Part shown: positions 13,380 to 20,984 of the stretch, one piece after another
Numbering within the stretch: the first letter of the stretch is position 1
Layout of the letters: each line of letters starts with the position of its first letter
Assembly (NCBI GenBank): GCA_964616135.1
Contig: CAZTTQ010000015.1
Location: forward strand, 1-23,830
DNA: 23,830 nt
Direction of reading: 5' to 3'
Source: JAJYIV01 sp964616135
Lineage (GTDB): Bacteria > Patescibacteriota > Patescibacteriia > UBA9934 > GWF2-40-263
Notes under the pieces: generated by a model
The model's database searches: none
What the model was told of the DNA's origin: nothing
What the model saw: only the letters and a program-made list of their open reading frames with translations
Translations under genes and position numbers: made by a program

Positions 13380-14600
13380 TTATTTCATGGCCTCCTGCAG
13401 GCGTTCCAAGGCGACGATGAAGGCCGCGCGGCGCAGATCCGTGTGAAGATCCCGCGCCCGGTCCCAGATCATCCGCGCCTGGGCTTCCATCTTCCGCTGG
13501 AGCCGGGCAAACACGTCCTGCTCCGTCCAGTGCTCCCCTTTCAGGTTTTGTTCCCACTCGAACGTGGAGACGCTGACGCCGCCCGCGTTCGCCAAGATGT
13601 CCGGCACGACGGGGATGCCGCGGGCAAACAGGATGTCGTCCGCCTCCGGCGCCGTCGGCCCGTTGGCCAATTCGAGGACGGCCTTTGCCTGCACGGCAGA
13701 GGCGTTCCCCGCGGTGATCTGGTTCTCCAGCGCTGCCGGGATAAGCAGGTCACACGGCAGTGCGAGCAGTTCCGCGGCCGTGATGGTCCGGGAACCGGGG
13801 AACCCGAGCACGCTTCCCGTCGCCCGCTTGTGCGCTTCAAGCGCCGCGGGATCAATCCCGTCTTCTTTTACGATGGATCCTTTTGAGTCGGAGGTCGCGA
13901 TCACGCGGTGGCCGGCCTTGTGCCAAATCTCCGCGGCGTGGGCGCCGGCGTTCCCAAATCCCTGGACGACGACGTCGCAGCGTTCCGGCAATCCGAGATC
14001 CTTCCGCAACGCATCAAATACGAAGAACCCGCCTTGGGCCGTCGCGGTTCCGCGTCCTTCCGATCCACCCTTGGCAAGCGGCTTGCCCGTGATGACGGCC
14101 CCGCTCGCGTCCCCCGTTATCTTGGCGTATTCGTCCGCCATCCACGCCATGATTTCGGGCGTCGTATTCACGTCCGGCGCCGGCACGTCCTTATGCGGCC
14201 CGACGTAGGCCGCGAATGCGCGCATCCATCCGCGGGACAGGCGTTCCAATTCCCCCTTGGACAGGGTCTTCGGATCAACGGTGACGCCTCCCTTCCCCCC
14301 ACCCATGGGCAGGTCCGCGACCGCGCACTTCAGCGTCATCCAGAATGCCAGCGCCCGCACTTCGTCCATATCCACGTTGGCGTGATAACGGATCCCGCCC
14401 TTAAACGGTCCGCGGGCATTGTTGTGTTGGACGCGGAACGAGTGGAACGTCTGCACGGACCCATCGTCCATGGGAACCGTGACGTCTGCGGTATGCTCCG
14501 CCGCCGGTTGTCTGACGCGTTCCAGAAACTCCGGGAGAAACGGACGAACGGCGGAAGCGCGGGTCAACTGCAGCAAGGCGTTTTGAAAAGCGGAAGCCAT
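13380..14600 (-). CDS. Glu/Leu/Phe/Val-family amino acid dehydrogenase (probable glutamate dehydrogenase)
   Basis: Reversibly deaminates an amino acid to its 2-oxo acid with NAD(P)+, linking carbon and nitrogen metabolism. The 406-residue product carries the three active-site lysines of the family in order: Lys67 in GPFKGGIRYH, Lys91 in MTLKCAV and Lys103 in LPMGGGKGG. The catalytic Asp143 is in VPAPDVNT. The C-terminal Rossmann domain has VVQGFGNAGAHAAE. Overall length and the N-terminal layout match glutamate dehydrogenases, but the substrate-specificity residues were not tested, so no symbol is assigned. The start at 14600 (MASAFQNAL) is chosen on family length and because a -10 box, TACAGT, ends 8 nt upstream; the much longer upstream frame lies over the divergent gene. 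leuS follows with its own promoter. Confidence 0.93.
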   Translation of the reverse strand: MASAFQNALLQLTRASAVRPFLPEFLERVRQPAAEHTADVTVPMDDGSVQTFHSFRVQHNNARGPFKGGIRYHANVDMDEVRALAFWMTLKCAVADLPMGGGKGGVTVDPKTLSKGELERLSRGWMRAFAAYVGPHKDVPAPDVNTTPEIMAWMADEYAKITGDASGAVITGKPLAKGGSEGRGTATAQGGFFVFDALRKDLGLPERCDVVVQGFGNAGAHAAEIWHKAGHRVIATSDSKGSIVKEDGIDPAALEAHKRATGSVLGFPGSRTITAAELLALPCDLLIPAALENQITAGNASAVQAKAVLELANGPTAPEADDILFARGIPVVPDILANAGGVSVSTFEWEQNLKGEHWTEQDVFARLQRKMEAQARMIWDRARDLHTDLRRAAFIVALERLQEAMK

Positions 14601-14608
14601 AGGAACCC

Positions 14609-14637
14609 ACTGTAGTCCCAACACGCCGATCCGGAAA
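14609..14637 (-). promoter_or_regulatory. Probable dehydrogenase promoter
   Basis: Minus-strand -10 TACAGT (14609-14614), 17-bp spacer, weak -35 TTTCCG (14632-14637). It is 8 nt from the start codon, predicting a near-leaderless mRNA. Confidence 0.5.
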
Positions 14638-14645
14638 GTGAACGG

Positions 14646-14674
14646 TTGACATACGGCGTTTTTCCTGGCATCTT
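14646..14674 (+). promoter_or_regulatory. Promoter of the small membrane protein gene
   Basis: -35 TTGACA (14646-14651), 17-bp spacer, -10 CATCTT (14669-14674). Divergent from the dehydrogenase promoter. Confidence 0.65.
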
Positions 14675-14726
14675 CGGGGACGCGCAAACGCCGGACCTGC
14701 CGTCCGGACCGCGCAGAGGGTCCGCC

Positions 14727-15134
14727 ATGTCCCGTCTGTTTTTTGAAGCCTGCCGCCTGGGCGCCCTGCTCATTGGCGCCCTCCCGTTCCTGCTGGCGGA
14801 CCCCGCGTCCGTTTGGCTGCGCGGATGCGCGTTCGCATGGATGTTCCTCGTGACGGTCGACGTCGCGGCACTCAGCGCCCTCTGGTACAGGCCGGAGGAC
14901 GAACACGAATACTCACTGTTCGTCGCGACCGTCGTGCCGCTGTTCTGTGCCGCCCTCACCTGGTGCCTGACCGCGACGGTTATCGCGCACGAGACGTTTG
15001 GGGGCGGACCATGGGATCTGCGGCACGCACTGTTGTTCTGCCTGCCAGCCGGGTACGTCTTTCCGTTCTTCCTGGGCGCCGTCCCGCAGGCTCTTTCTGA
15101 CCGACGGGCCCGCATCCGTTTCGCCCGCCGCTAA
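14727..15134 (+). CDS. Small four-helix membrane protein, unknown function
   Basis: I do not recognise this 135-residue protein. It has four hydrophobic segments (about 8-24, 33-53, 62-87 and 98-119). A short charged loop (YRPEDEHEYS, 54-63) separates the second and third, and the tail is strongly basic (SDRRARIRFARR). There is no cleavable signal and no catalytic motif. The start at 14727 is supported by GAGGG about six bases upstream; the frame extends upstream only into promoter sequence. It has its own promoter and a near-perfect terminator, so it is a single-gene unit. The reading frame is sound: promoter, ribosome site, frame and terminator line up. Confidence 0.75.
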   Translation: MSRLFFEACRLGALLIGALPFLLADPASVWLRGCAFAWMFLVTVDVAALSALWYRPEDEHEYSLFVATVVPLFCAALTWCLTATVIAHETFGGGPWDLRHALLFCLPAGYVFPFFLGAVPQALSDRRARIRFARR

Positions 15135-15135
15135 C

Positions 15136-15175
15136 CCCGCCGTTCCCACGCTCCGGAACGGCGGGTATTTTCTTG
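15136..15175 (+). terminator. Intrinsic terminator of the small membrane protein gene
   Basis: CCCGCCGTTCC (15136-15146) and GGAACGGCGGG (15155-15165) form an 11-bp perfect stem followed by TATTTTCTT. Confidence 0.92.
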
Positions 15176-15184
15176 CCCAACGGG

Positions 15185-15213
15185 TTGACAATCAGCCGAT
15201 TTTCGGCTAGTCT
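15185..15213 (+). promoter_or_regulatory. Promoter of the 243-residue orphan gene
   Basis: -35 TTGACA (15185-15190), 17-bp spacer, -10 TAGTCT (15208-15213). Confidence 0.75.
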
Positions 15214-15260
15214 CCCTCCTTGCCGTGCATGCCGCAGGCAAGAGCCTTGAAGGAGGCGTT

Positions 15261-15992
15261 ATGAAGTTGTTCACGCTCGACGAGCAGGGGAGGTTTGCTC
15301 CCCAAGTCCGTCTCGCTCGATTCGTGGGGACAGAGAAACTGCCGTTCGTCCCAACGGAGGGCATCCTGGTCTGGGACGGGTACCAGCGCGGACTGCTGCG
15401 CCTGGACCGCCGTTCTCCTCCTCTGGCGGCGGAGCGGCAGGACGGCACTCGATTCATCCACCTCGCGGATGTCGGCGGCTGGTGCCCGGAGCAGCACATC
15501 CCGCCCGGCGGACAGCTGAAGCTGGCCGACGCGCTGTTCCGCTTCGACGGCCGGCCGTACGCAGGAGGACACTTGGTTGCCGTCGCCGCCCCCGGGCACG
15601 ACCGCGGCCCCGTCGTCCGCGTGCGGCGCACGCCCGAACGGAAGCCGGAATGCTGGGATCCGGTCCCGCCCAAGAAGCTCAGTCTCCTGCCGACCCAGGA
15701 AACCCGCTTCGTGCCCGCCGACGACCCCGTCCACCTGCTGTACGACGGGTACGGCGAGACCTTCCGGTTCACCTGGGACGACGATCACGACTGGGTCATC
15801 CTGACGGACGGACGTGGCGGGCCGTACACCCTCTCGTTCGCCCAGTACCGGCAGGAGCAAATCACCCTGAACGAGGAGATGGACCGCGAGATGACGGCGG
15901 GCGGCAACCTGGTCGGCGACCTCGGGACCCGGCCCGTGCCGGACGATGGCGGGCTCGACAAGATGGCTCCCGAGAAGTTTCCAAGACGATAA
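15261..15992 (+). CDS. Hypothetical soluble protein of 243 residues
   Basis: I do not recognise this protein. It has no signal peptide or membrane segment. It is rich in short beta-prone stretches with aromatic and glycine turns (VWDGYQRGLLRLD near 37-49; DGRPYAGGHLVAVAAPG near 95-111; FRFTWDDDHDWVILTDGRGG near 167-186). The C-terminal 35 residues are charged and probably flexible. No metal-binding or catalytic motif stands out. The start at 15261 is well supported by AAGGAGG seven bases upstream; an ATG at 15225 lies too close to the transcription start. Its promoter and terminator make it a single-gene unit, like the small membrane protein gene just before it. A joint function with that neighbour is not supported, since each is separately transcribed. 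Confidence 0.8.
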   Translation: MKLFTLDEQGRFAPQVRLARFVGTEKLPFVPTEGILVWDGYQRGLLRLDRRSPPLAAERQDGTRFIHLADVGGWCPEQHIPPGGQLKLADALFRFDGRPYAGGHLVAVAAPGHDRGPVVRVRRTPERKPECWDPVPPKKLSLLPTQETRFVPADDPVHLLYDGYGETFRFTWDDDHDWVILTDGRGGPYTLSFAQYRQEQITLNEEMDREMTAGGNLVGDLGTRPVPDDGGLDKMAPEKFPRR

Positions 15993-15998
15993 CACAAA

Positions 15999-16040
15999 AC
16001 CCCACCTCTCCGAGTCTGGAGCAGGCGGGGTCTTTTTTAT
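15999..16040. terminator. Terminator after the 243-residue orphan gene, overlapping the trxB end
   Basis: A CCCC-CCT arm pairs with an AGG-GGGG arm around GAGTCT, with inner TCC/GGA pairs, followed by TCTTTTTTATT on the plus strand. It abuts the trxB stop codon and may act in both directions. Confidence 0.75.
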
Positions 16041-16963
16041 TCTTGGTGGGCCAAAAAACGTTCGGCTTCCAACGCGGCGGCGCAGCCGGAGCCCGCGGCC
16101 GTGATGGCTTGGCGGTACTTCCAGTCGGCCAGGTCCCCCGCGGCGAACACGCCGGGGATCTTGGTTTCCGGCGACCCAGGCTTGGTCAGCACGTACCCGC
16201 GTTCGTTCAGGTCCAAAATCCCCTTGAACAAATCCGAGTTCGGCTTGTGGCCGATGGCCATGAACAGGCCATCCGCCTTGAGCTCCGAAACGGCACCGGT
16301 CTTGGTATCAGTAATCTTCACGCCGGTCATTTTGACGCCGTCGCCCAGGACCTCTTTTACTTCCGTGTTCCAGACGAAGGAAATCTTAGGGTTCTTTTCC
16401 GCCCGCTCCTGCATGATCTTGGAGGCGCGGAGTTTGTCCGAACGCACCAGGACCTTCACGGAGTTGGCGAACTTGGTCAGGAAGTTGGCTTCTTCCATGG
16501 CGGAGTCTCCCCCGCCGACGACCAGGATGTCTTTCCCTTTGAAGAAGAACCCGTCGCAGGTGGCGCAGGCGGAAACGCCCTTTGCCTTATACTGCCCTTC
16601 CCCAGGTACGTTGAGCCAAATGGCGGAGGCACCCGTGGAAAGGATGACAGTTTCCGCCGCGTATTCGGCCTTGTCGGTTTTGACCGTGAACGGGCGGGCG
16701 GAAAAATCCACCGCCGTCACCGTCTCCGCCTTGATGCGCGTCCCGAAGCGTTCCGCTTGTTTGCGGAACAACTGCATCAGGTCCGGACCCATCACCCCCT
16801 GCGGGAAACCCGGGAAGTTTTCCACTTCCGTGGTCCACATGAGCTGGCCGCCCGGATCCAATCCTTCAAACACCAACGGCGCCAATTCGGCGCGCGCGGC
16901 GTAGAGCGCGGCGGTATACCCGGCGGGACCCGTGCCGATGATGATGAGTTTTTCAGCTACCAT
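16037..16963 (-). CDS. trxB: Thioredoxin reductase
   Basis: An FAD enzyme that reduces thioredoxin, normally with NADPH, in the cytoplasm. The 308-residue length is standard. The FAD-binding motif IIIGTGPAGYTAA is at 7-19, the redox-active disulfide CATC at 133-136 and the pyridine-nucleotide loop VVGGGDSAMEEA follows. The closing FAD motif PGVFAAGDLADWKYRQ lies near the C-terminus. The conventional NADPH-specificity motif (HRRxxxR) is not clear: the corresponding stretch reads VLVRSDKLRAS, so the electron donor is uncertain. The start at 16963 lies four bases after the trxA stop, so the two are co-transcribed and reductase and substrate are made together. Confidence 0.97.
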   Translation of the reverse strand: MVAEKLIIIGTGPAGYTAALYAARAELAPLVFEGLDPGGQLMWTTEVENFPGFPQGVMGPDLMQLFRKQAERFGTRIKAETVTAVDFSARPFTVKTDKAEYAAETVILSTGASAIWLNVPGEGQYKAKGVSACATCDGFFFKGKDILVVGGGDSAMEEANFLTKFANSVKVLVRSDKLRASKIMQERAEKNPKISFVWNTEVKEVLGDGVKMTGVKITDTKTGAVSELKADGLFMAIGHKPNSDLFKGILDLNERGYVLTKPGSPETKIPGVFAAGDLADWKYRQAITAAGSGCAAALEAERFLAHQE

Positions 16964-16967
16964 ACGC

Positions 16968-17288
16968 TTAGAGAAGCGGCGCCACGCGGGCCTTGAAGTC
17001 CTCTTTGGGCATGGAGCCCGAGAACTGGGCCACGACCTTGCCGCCCTTGAAGACGATGAACGTCGGGATGGAGAGGATGTTGTACTTCATGGCGAGGGCG
17101 CCGTGGTCGTCCACGTTCACCTTGCCCACCAAGGCTTTCCCTTCCCATTCCTTGGCCAGTTCCTCAATAAACGGGCCCATGACGCGGCACGGGCCGCACC
17201 AGGGAGCCCAGAAGTCCACCAGGACCGGCAGGGCGGAAGAAGAAATCGTCTGGTCAAAATTCGCTTCGGTCAGGACAAGCTCCGACAT
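16968..17288 (-). CDS. trxA: Thioredoxin
   Basis: A 106-residue cytoplasmic disulfide reductase. It has the active site WAPWCGPC (cysteines 31 and 34), the buried Asp in LVDFWAPW, the cis-proline in SIPTFIVFKGG and a normal fold length. It lies between infB (17 bp gap) and trxB (4 bp gap), giving an infB-trxA-trxB operon on the minus strand. The start at 17288 matches the family N-terminus. Confidence 0.97.
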   Translation of the reverse strand: MSELVLTEANFDQTISSSALPVLVDFWAPWCGPCRVMGPFIEELAKEWEGKALVGKVNVDDHGALAMKYNILSIPTFIVFKGGKVVAQFSGSMPKEDFKARVAPLL

Positions 17289-17305
17289 AGGAATGGTCGT
17301 TAGTT

Positions 17306-19345
17306 CTAACGGCGCGTCACCCCTTCAATGACGAGGTCGCGCATCTTGCGTTCTTCCGAATACACTTCCAGCAGGTCGCCCGGTTCGGGTTTTACCTTGC
17401 TCTTCACGAGCATACCGCATTCCTGGCCGCCGAACACTTCCTTCACTTCGGAGCGGCCGATCTGCAGGCTGACGATTTCGCCTTCGCCCACGTATTCCGC
17501 GCCGCGCTTGATGCGGATCCTGGCCTTGGGGATGAGCTTGTCGCCCTTCACCTTGCCGCCAACCACGAAGCCGGTGTCCAGTTTGCGGAAGTTCGCCAGA
17601 ACCTCGAAGCCGCCCAGTTCCGTGATGATCGTCTCGGACGGGAGCATCTTGCGCAGCTCTGCCAACACGTCGTCAAACAGGCGGTAGATGATGGTGTATT
17701 CCCGCACATCGACGTTCTTGTCGCGGGCGAGGGATTCGGCCGTGGCTTTGGGGCGGGCGTTGAAGCCCATGACGATGGCCTTGGCGCTTTCCGCGGCCAG
17801 GATGTCGCCCTCGTTGATGTGGCCGAGGCCCTTGCTGATCACCTTCACGCCGACCAAGTCGTGCTTGATGGTGTCCAACATGCCGAGGATGGCCTCAAGC
17901 GACCCGAGCACGTCGGCGCGAATGATGAGGTTCAGGACCTGCTGTTTGTGGTCTTCGCCCTCGGCGGGCGCAAGGTGCTTGATGGACGCGACTTCTTCCG
18001 TCGCGCGGCCCACGATTTCCGTGGACTTGAGCTGGCGGAGGGATTTGGGATCTTCCGGAACTTCCATGATGTCGCCGACGGCCGGGGCCAGCTTCCAACC
18101 CAAAATCTTGACCGGCATGGAGGGCGCGGCTTCTTTGACCGGCTTCCCTTCCCAGTCGAACATGGCGCGGACGCGGCCGGAATTGATGTCGCGCACGCCC
18201 AACGTGTCGCTGATATGCAGCGTGCCGCTTTGCACCAGCACTGTGGCAACAGGGCCGGAACCCGCGTCTACGTGGGATTCAATGACGGTACCAATGGCAG
18301 TGCGGTCCGGGTTGGAGCGGATGCGGTCCGCTTCGACGTCCGCGGTCAAAATGACCATGTCCAACAACTTGTCGATGTTGGTGCCGGCGCGCGCCGAAAT
18401 AGGCACGATCACCGTGTTGCCGCCCCAGTCTTCGGGGACCAGGCCCAATTCGGCCAACTCGCCCTTCACGCGGTCCAAATTGGCGTCGGCCTTGTCAATC
18501 TTGTTCAAGGCGACGATGAAGGGCAGCTTAGCGGACTTGATGATGTTGACGGCTTCCTTGGTCTGCGGCTGCACGCCGTCGTCCGCGGCGACGACCAAGA
18601 TGGCCATGTCGGCGACCTTGGCGCCGCGGGAGCGCATGACGGTGAACGCCTCGTGGCCCGGCGTGTCGATGAACGTCAACGCGCGGCCGTTGCGCACGAC
18701 CTGGTAGGCGCCGATGTGCTGGGTGATGCCGCCCGCTTCGCTTTCCATGACGTGCGTGGCGCGGATGGCGTCCAGCGTACGCGTCTTGCCGTGGTCGACG
18801 TGGCCCATGACCACGACCACCGGGGCGCGGGGCTTGAGGGACTCCTTGGTGGAGCTTTCCACGGCCTGGCGGATGCGGTCTTCCGCCTGCACCTGTTCGG
18901 GCGCGGGACCGTCCTGCTTTTGTTCCGCCACCGCCTTGAAGCCGAGGTCTTCGGATACCACGGCCGCGGTGTCGAAGTCGATGCGTTCGTTCATGGCGGC
19001 CAAAATCCCGCTCTTCATGAGCTCTTGCATGAGACGCGGCACCGGCACGTTCAACTTGGAAGCCAGGTCACGGACCGTGAGGACCGGCGGCAGGGCGACC
19101 TCCTTCATTTCCTGCGGGGCGTTCTTGCGCGCTTCGCGCAGCTCGGCCTCTTTCTTCTGCTCTTCCATTTTCTCATTGAGGCGTCCGCGGCGGCGCATTT
19201 CGCCCCAGGCGTCGATGATCTGCTGGGCGACGCGCGGGTCGATCTTGATGGCGCGGCGGCCAATCGCAAAACCGAGTTCCGGAAGCTTGGTGCGGAGCTC
19301 TTCCGGGTCGACGCGCAGGCGGCGGGCGAGTTCAGTGAGGTTCAT
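17306..19345 (-). CDS. infB: Translation initiation factor IF-2
   Basis: A GTPase that brings initiator tRNA to the 30S subunit and promotes subunit joining. The 679-residue product is compact. An IF2_N-like winged segment starts the protein (MNLTELARRLRVDPEEL), a charged linker follows (about 55-82), and a second IF2_N-like segment (87-140) precedes the GTPase domain. G1 is GHVDHGKT (181-188), G3 DTPGH (227-231) and G4 NKID (281-284). Domains II-IV follow, ending with the fMet-tRNA-binding domain (GAEYVGEGEIVSLQ). The long disordered N-terminal region of many bacteria is missing. A promoter lies 29 nt upstream. In many bacteria infB sits with nusA, rbfA and truB; here it is followed by trxA-trxB and truB lies divergently beyond one orphan gene. 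Confidence 0.98.
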   Translation of the reverse strand: MNLTELARRLRVDPEELRTKLPELGFAIGRRAIKIDPRVAQQIIDAWGEMRRRGRLNEKMEEQKKEAELREARKNAPQEMKEVALPPVLTVRDLASKLNVPVPRLMQELMKSGILAAMNERIDFDTAAVVSEDLGFKAVAEQKQDGPAPEQVQAEDRIRQAVESSTKESLKPRAPVVVVMGHVDHGKTRTLDAIRATHVMESEAGGITQHIGAYQVVRNGRALTFIDTPGHEAFTVMRSRGAKVADMAILVVAADDGVQPQTKEAVNIIKSAKLPFIVALNKIDKADANLDRVKGELAELGLVPEDWGGNTVIVPISARAGTNIDKLLDMVILTADVEADRIRSNPDRTAIGTVIESHVDAGSGPVATVLVQSGTLHISDTLGVRDINSGRVRAMFDWEGKPVKEAAPSMPVKILGWKLAPAVGDIMEVPEDPKSLRQLKSTEIVGRATEEVASIKHLAPAEGEDHKQQVLNLIIRADVLGSLEAILGMLDTIKHDLVGVKVISKGLGHINEGDILAAESAKAIVMGFNARPKATAESLARDKNVDVREYTIIYRLFDDVLAELRKMLPSETIITELGGFEVLANFRKLDTGFVVGGKVKGDKLIPKARIRIKRGAEYVGEGEIVSLQIGRSEVKEVFGGQECGMLVKSKVKPEPGDLLEVYSEERKMRDLVIEGVTRR

Positions 19346-19374
19346 GGCCGAAAAACAAGGGGAACAATGCCGCT

Positions 19375-19403
19375 ATCCTAGGCCAAATACCCTGGGGCGT
19401 CAA
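19375..19403 (-). promoter_or_regulatory. Promoter of infB-trxA-trxB
   Basis: Minus-strand -35 TTGACG (19398-19403), 17-bp spacer, -10 TAGGAT (19375-19380). Confidence 0.75.
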
Positions 19404-19423
19404 TGGACGAAACAGGGCTGGGG

Positions 19424-19467
19424 AAAAAGAAAAACCGACCCGGCCGCCAGAGAGGCGAACGGGTCGG
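19424..19467 (-). terminator. Intrinsic terminator of the 451-residue orphan gene
   Basis: On the minus strand CCGACCCG (19467-19460) pairs with CGGGTCGG (19442-19435), with an inner CGCC/GGCG helix, followed by TTTTTCTTTTT. Confidence 0.88.
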
Positions 19468-19481
19468 AAGAAAGAGGGCGG

Positions 19482-20837
19482 CTAGGGGGCGGTGGCCAGG
19501 AAGTCCTTGGCCTGCCGCTCACGCTCGCGGGCGGACGCGACGGCGTCTTCCGCCTGCAGGGCCGCGACGACGCTGCGCGGAACGTCCGCCGGGGCGTCGT
19601 CGAGCTCCAAGCGGTTCTGCTTCCACTGGCGGGCGTGGTAGTGCTCCGCAAGCCAGGAAAGCGCCTCCTCCACCGTCCCGCGCACCAGGAAGACCGCGTT
19701 GAAGAACGGATCCCAGGGACGCAGGTGCAGAGCGACGAGCAGGCTCATCCCCTCACCCGCCGGGTAGGCGTACCAGTAGGCGGGCCGGCCCTGGAGGGGG
19801 CCGATCCGGTCCACCACGCGAACGGCGGGTGCTGCCAGGTCGACACCGAGGGTATCGAGCAGCCGGATGATCTCGTCCGCGTCCCACGCGTCGCGCAGGG
19901 AGTTGATCCCGGATTCGCGGAGCAGGAACAGGGTGCGGAAACCTTCCGCCTCCAGGGTCCCGTCGGCAGGACGGCCCTCGCGCCAGGCGGCGCAGTTGGC
20001 CGTCGCGCGGACGACCTCCTCCCCCATGACCGTCCGGAGGCAGAGGGCAGAGGCCGGGTCCTGCGTGAACGCTTTGACCAGGTGGTCGTAGCGGTCGCGG
20101 TCGGAGCCGCTCGTGTCGTCGGGCGAGAGGCGATACGCCGAACGGCCGAAGCCGATCTCCGGCGCGCCGACTAGGTTGCGACAGGCGTCCATCCACTGGC
20201 CCGTCGCATGCGACAGGACGGTCGGCGCGTGGTCGGACTTCGCAAGTCCGTCCTCGATCTCCTCGCGGACCGGCGCGGGCAGGTCGGCCGTCTCCAAGAG
20301 GAGACGGTGCAGAACCTGCTTGTACATCGGCCATTTCCGGGGCTCGAAGTTCTCCTGATCCGCAATCAGCGCCTCGCGCCAGAGCTGCTTGGACGCTTCG
20401 TCGTCGCGCATGAGGAGCGCGTTGCACAAACGCTGATCGGGCATCTCGAACCGGAACGGCTTCATCTCCCCCAACAATCCGTCGGGGGTCAGCGCAAGTA
20501 CGACTTCCAACCGGGCGCGCAATTCGGCAGGCACGCGTGCGGCACGTTCCTGCCAGAACGCCACCAGGAACGGGGCGCGGGCTTCTGCGTACGCCTGATT
20601 GAAGGCGGCGTGCGCCGCCCGCTCGAACCGCTGCGTCGCGGCGTGGAGGCGCGCCGTCTCCGTCACGATCTCGCCGCGGTCCGGCCAGCGGCCGAGGCGC
20701 CGGATGAGGCTGGTGATCAGGAAAGTCACCAGGTCGGCCAAGTACGCGCTCGACACCCGATCCCGCAAAGATCGGAAATACGTTCCGATCTTGGAGAACA
20801 GGGCCTTGGGATCTTCAACGTTCGGTTCGTCCTGCAT
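19482..20837 (-). CDS. Hypothetical soluble protein of 451 residues
   Basis: I do not recognise this protein. It is soluble, mostly helical and rich in Arg, Glu and Ala, with no signal or membrane segment. Noticeable parts are a helical N-terminal region (FSKIGTYFRSLRDRVSSAYLADLVTFLITSL, about 17-47 by eye), a central Trp/Arg-rich region, and the C-terminal RAKDFLATAP-type charged tail (RERERQAKDF). No catalytic motif is clear. The start at 20837 (MQDEPNVEDP) has AAGGA seven bases upstream. The same frame opens upstream to 20933, but that would begin above the promoter -10 box and is rejected. It has its own promoter and terminator, and lies between infB and the divergent truB. Confidence 0.75.
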   Translation of the reverse strand: MQDEPNVEDPKALFSKIGTYFRSLRDRVSSAYLADLVTFLITSLIRRLGRWPDRGEIVTETARLHAATQRFERAAHAAFNQAYAEARAPFLVAFWQERAARVPAELRARLEVVLALTPDGLLGEMKPFRFEMPDQRLCNALLMRDDEASKQLWREALIADQENFEPRKWPMYKQVLHRLLLETADLPAPVREEIEDGLAKSDHAPTVLSHATGQWMDACRNLVGAPEIGFGRSAYRLSPDDTSGSDRDRYDHLVKAFTQDPASALCLRTVMGEEVVRATANCAAWREGRPADGTLEAEGFRTLFLLRESGINSLRDAWDADEIIRLLDTLGVDLAAPAVRVVDRIGPLQGRPAYWYAYPAGEGMSLLVALHLRPWDPFFNAVFLVRGTVEEALSWLAEHYHARQWKQNRLELDDAPADVPRSVVAALQAEDAVASARERERQAKDFLATAP

Positions 20838-20923
20838 CGACGCATCCTTCTCCGGCACGAGGCCGGTTTTGCGGGGAAAATCGTTAGGTTTCCTACATCC
20901 CGGAAGACATTCCGAGACTGTGG

Positions 20924-20952
20924 AATCTAGCATTTTTTGGGCCTTTTGTCAA
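20924..20952 (-). promoter_or_regulatory. Promoter of the 451-residue orphan gene
   Basis: Minus-strand -35 TTGACA (20947-20952), 17-bp spacer, -10 TAGATT (20924-20929), close to consensus. Its -35 shares bases with the truB -35 on the other strand. Confidence 0.8.
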
Positions 20953-20975
20953 CCCGGGCCTGGTCGGGGTATGCT
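20946..20975 (+). promoter_or_regulatory. Promoter of truB
   Basis: -35 TTGTCA (20946-20951), 18-bp spacer, -10 TATGCT (20970-20975), only 9 nt before the truB ATG. It overlaps the -35 of the divergent orphan gene. Confidence 0.6.
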
Positions 20976-20984
20976 GCCGCCCAT

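Noticed and set aside
14601..14906. N-terminal extension of the amino acid dehydrogenase
   Set aside because: The in-frame extension lies opposite the divergent membrane protein gene, exceeds the family length and lies upstream of the predicted promoter.
20838..20933. Upstream start for the 451-residue orphan protein
   Set aside because: It would begin above the -10 box, so the transcript could not contain it; the ATG at 20837 has a good Shine-Dalgarno.
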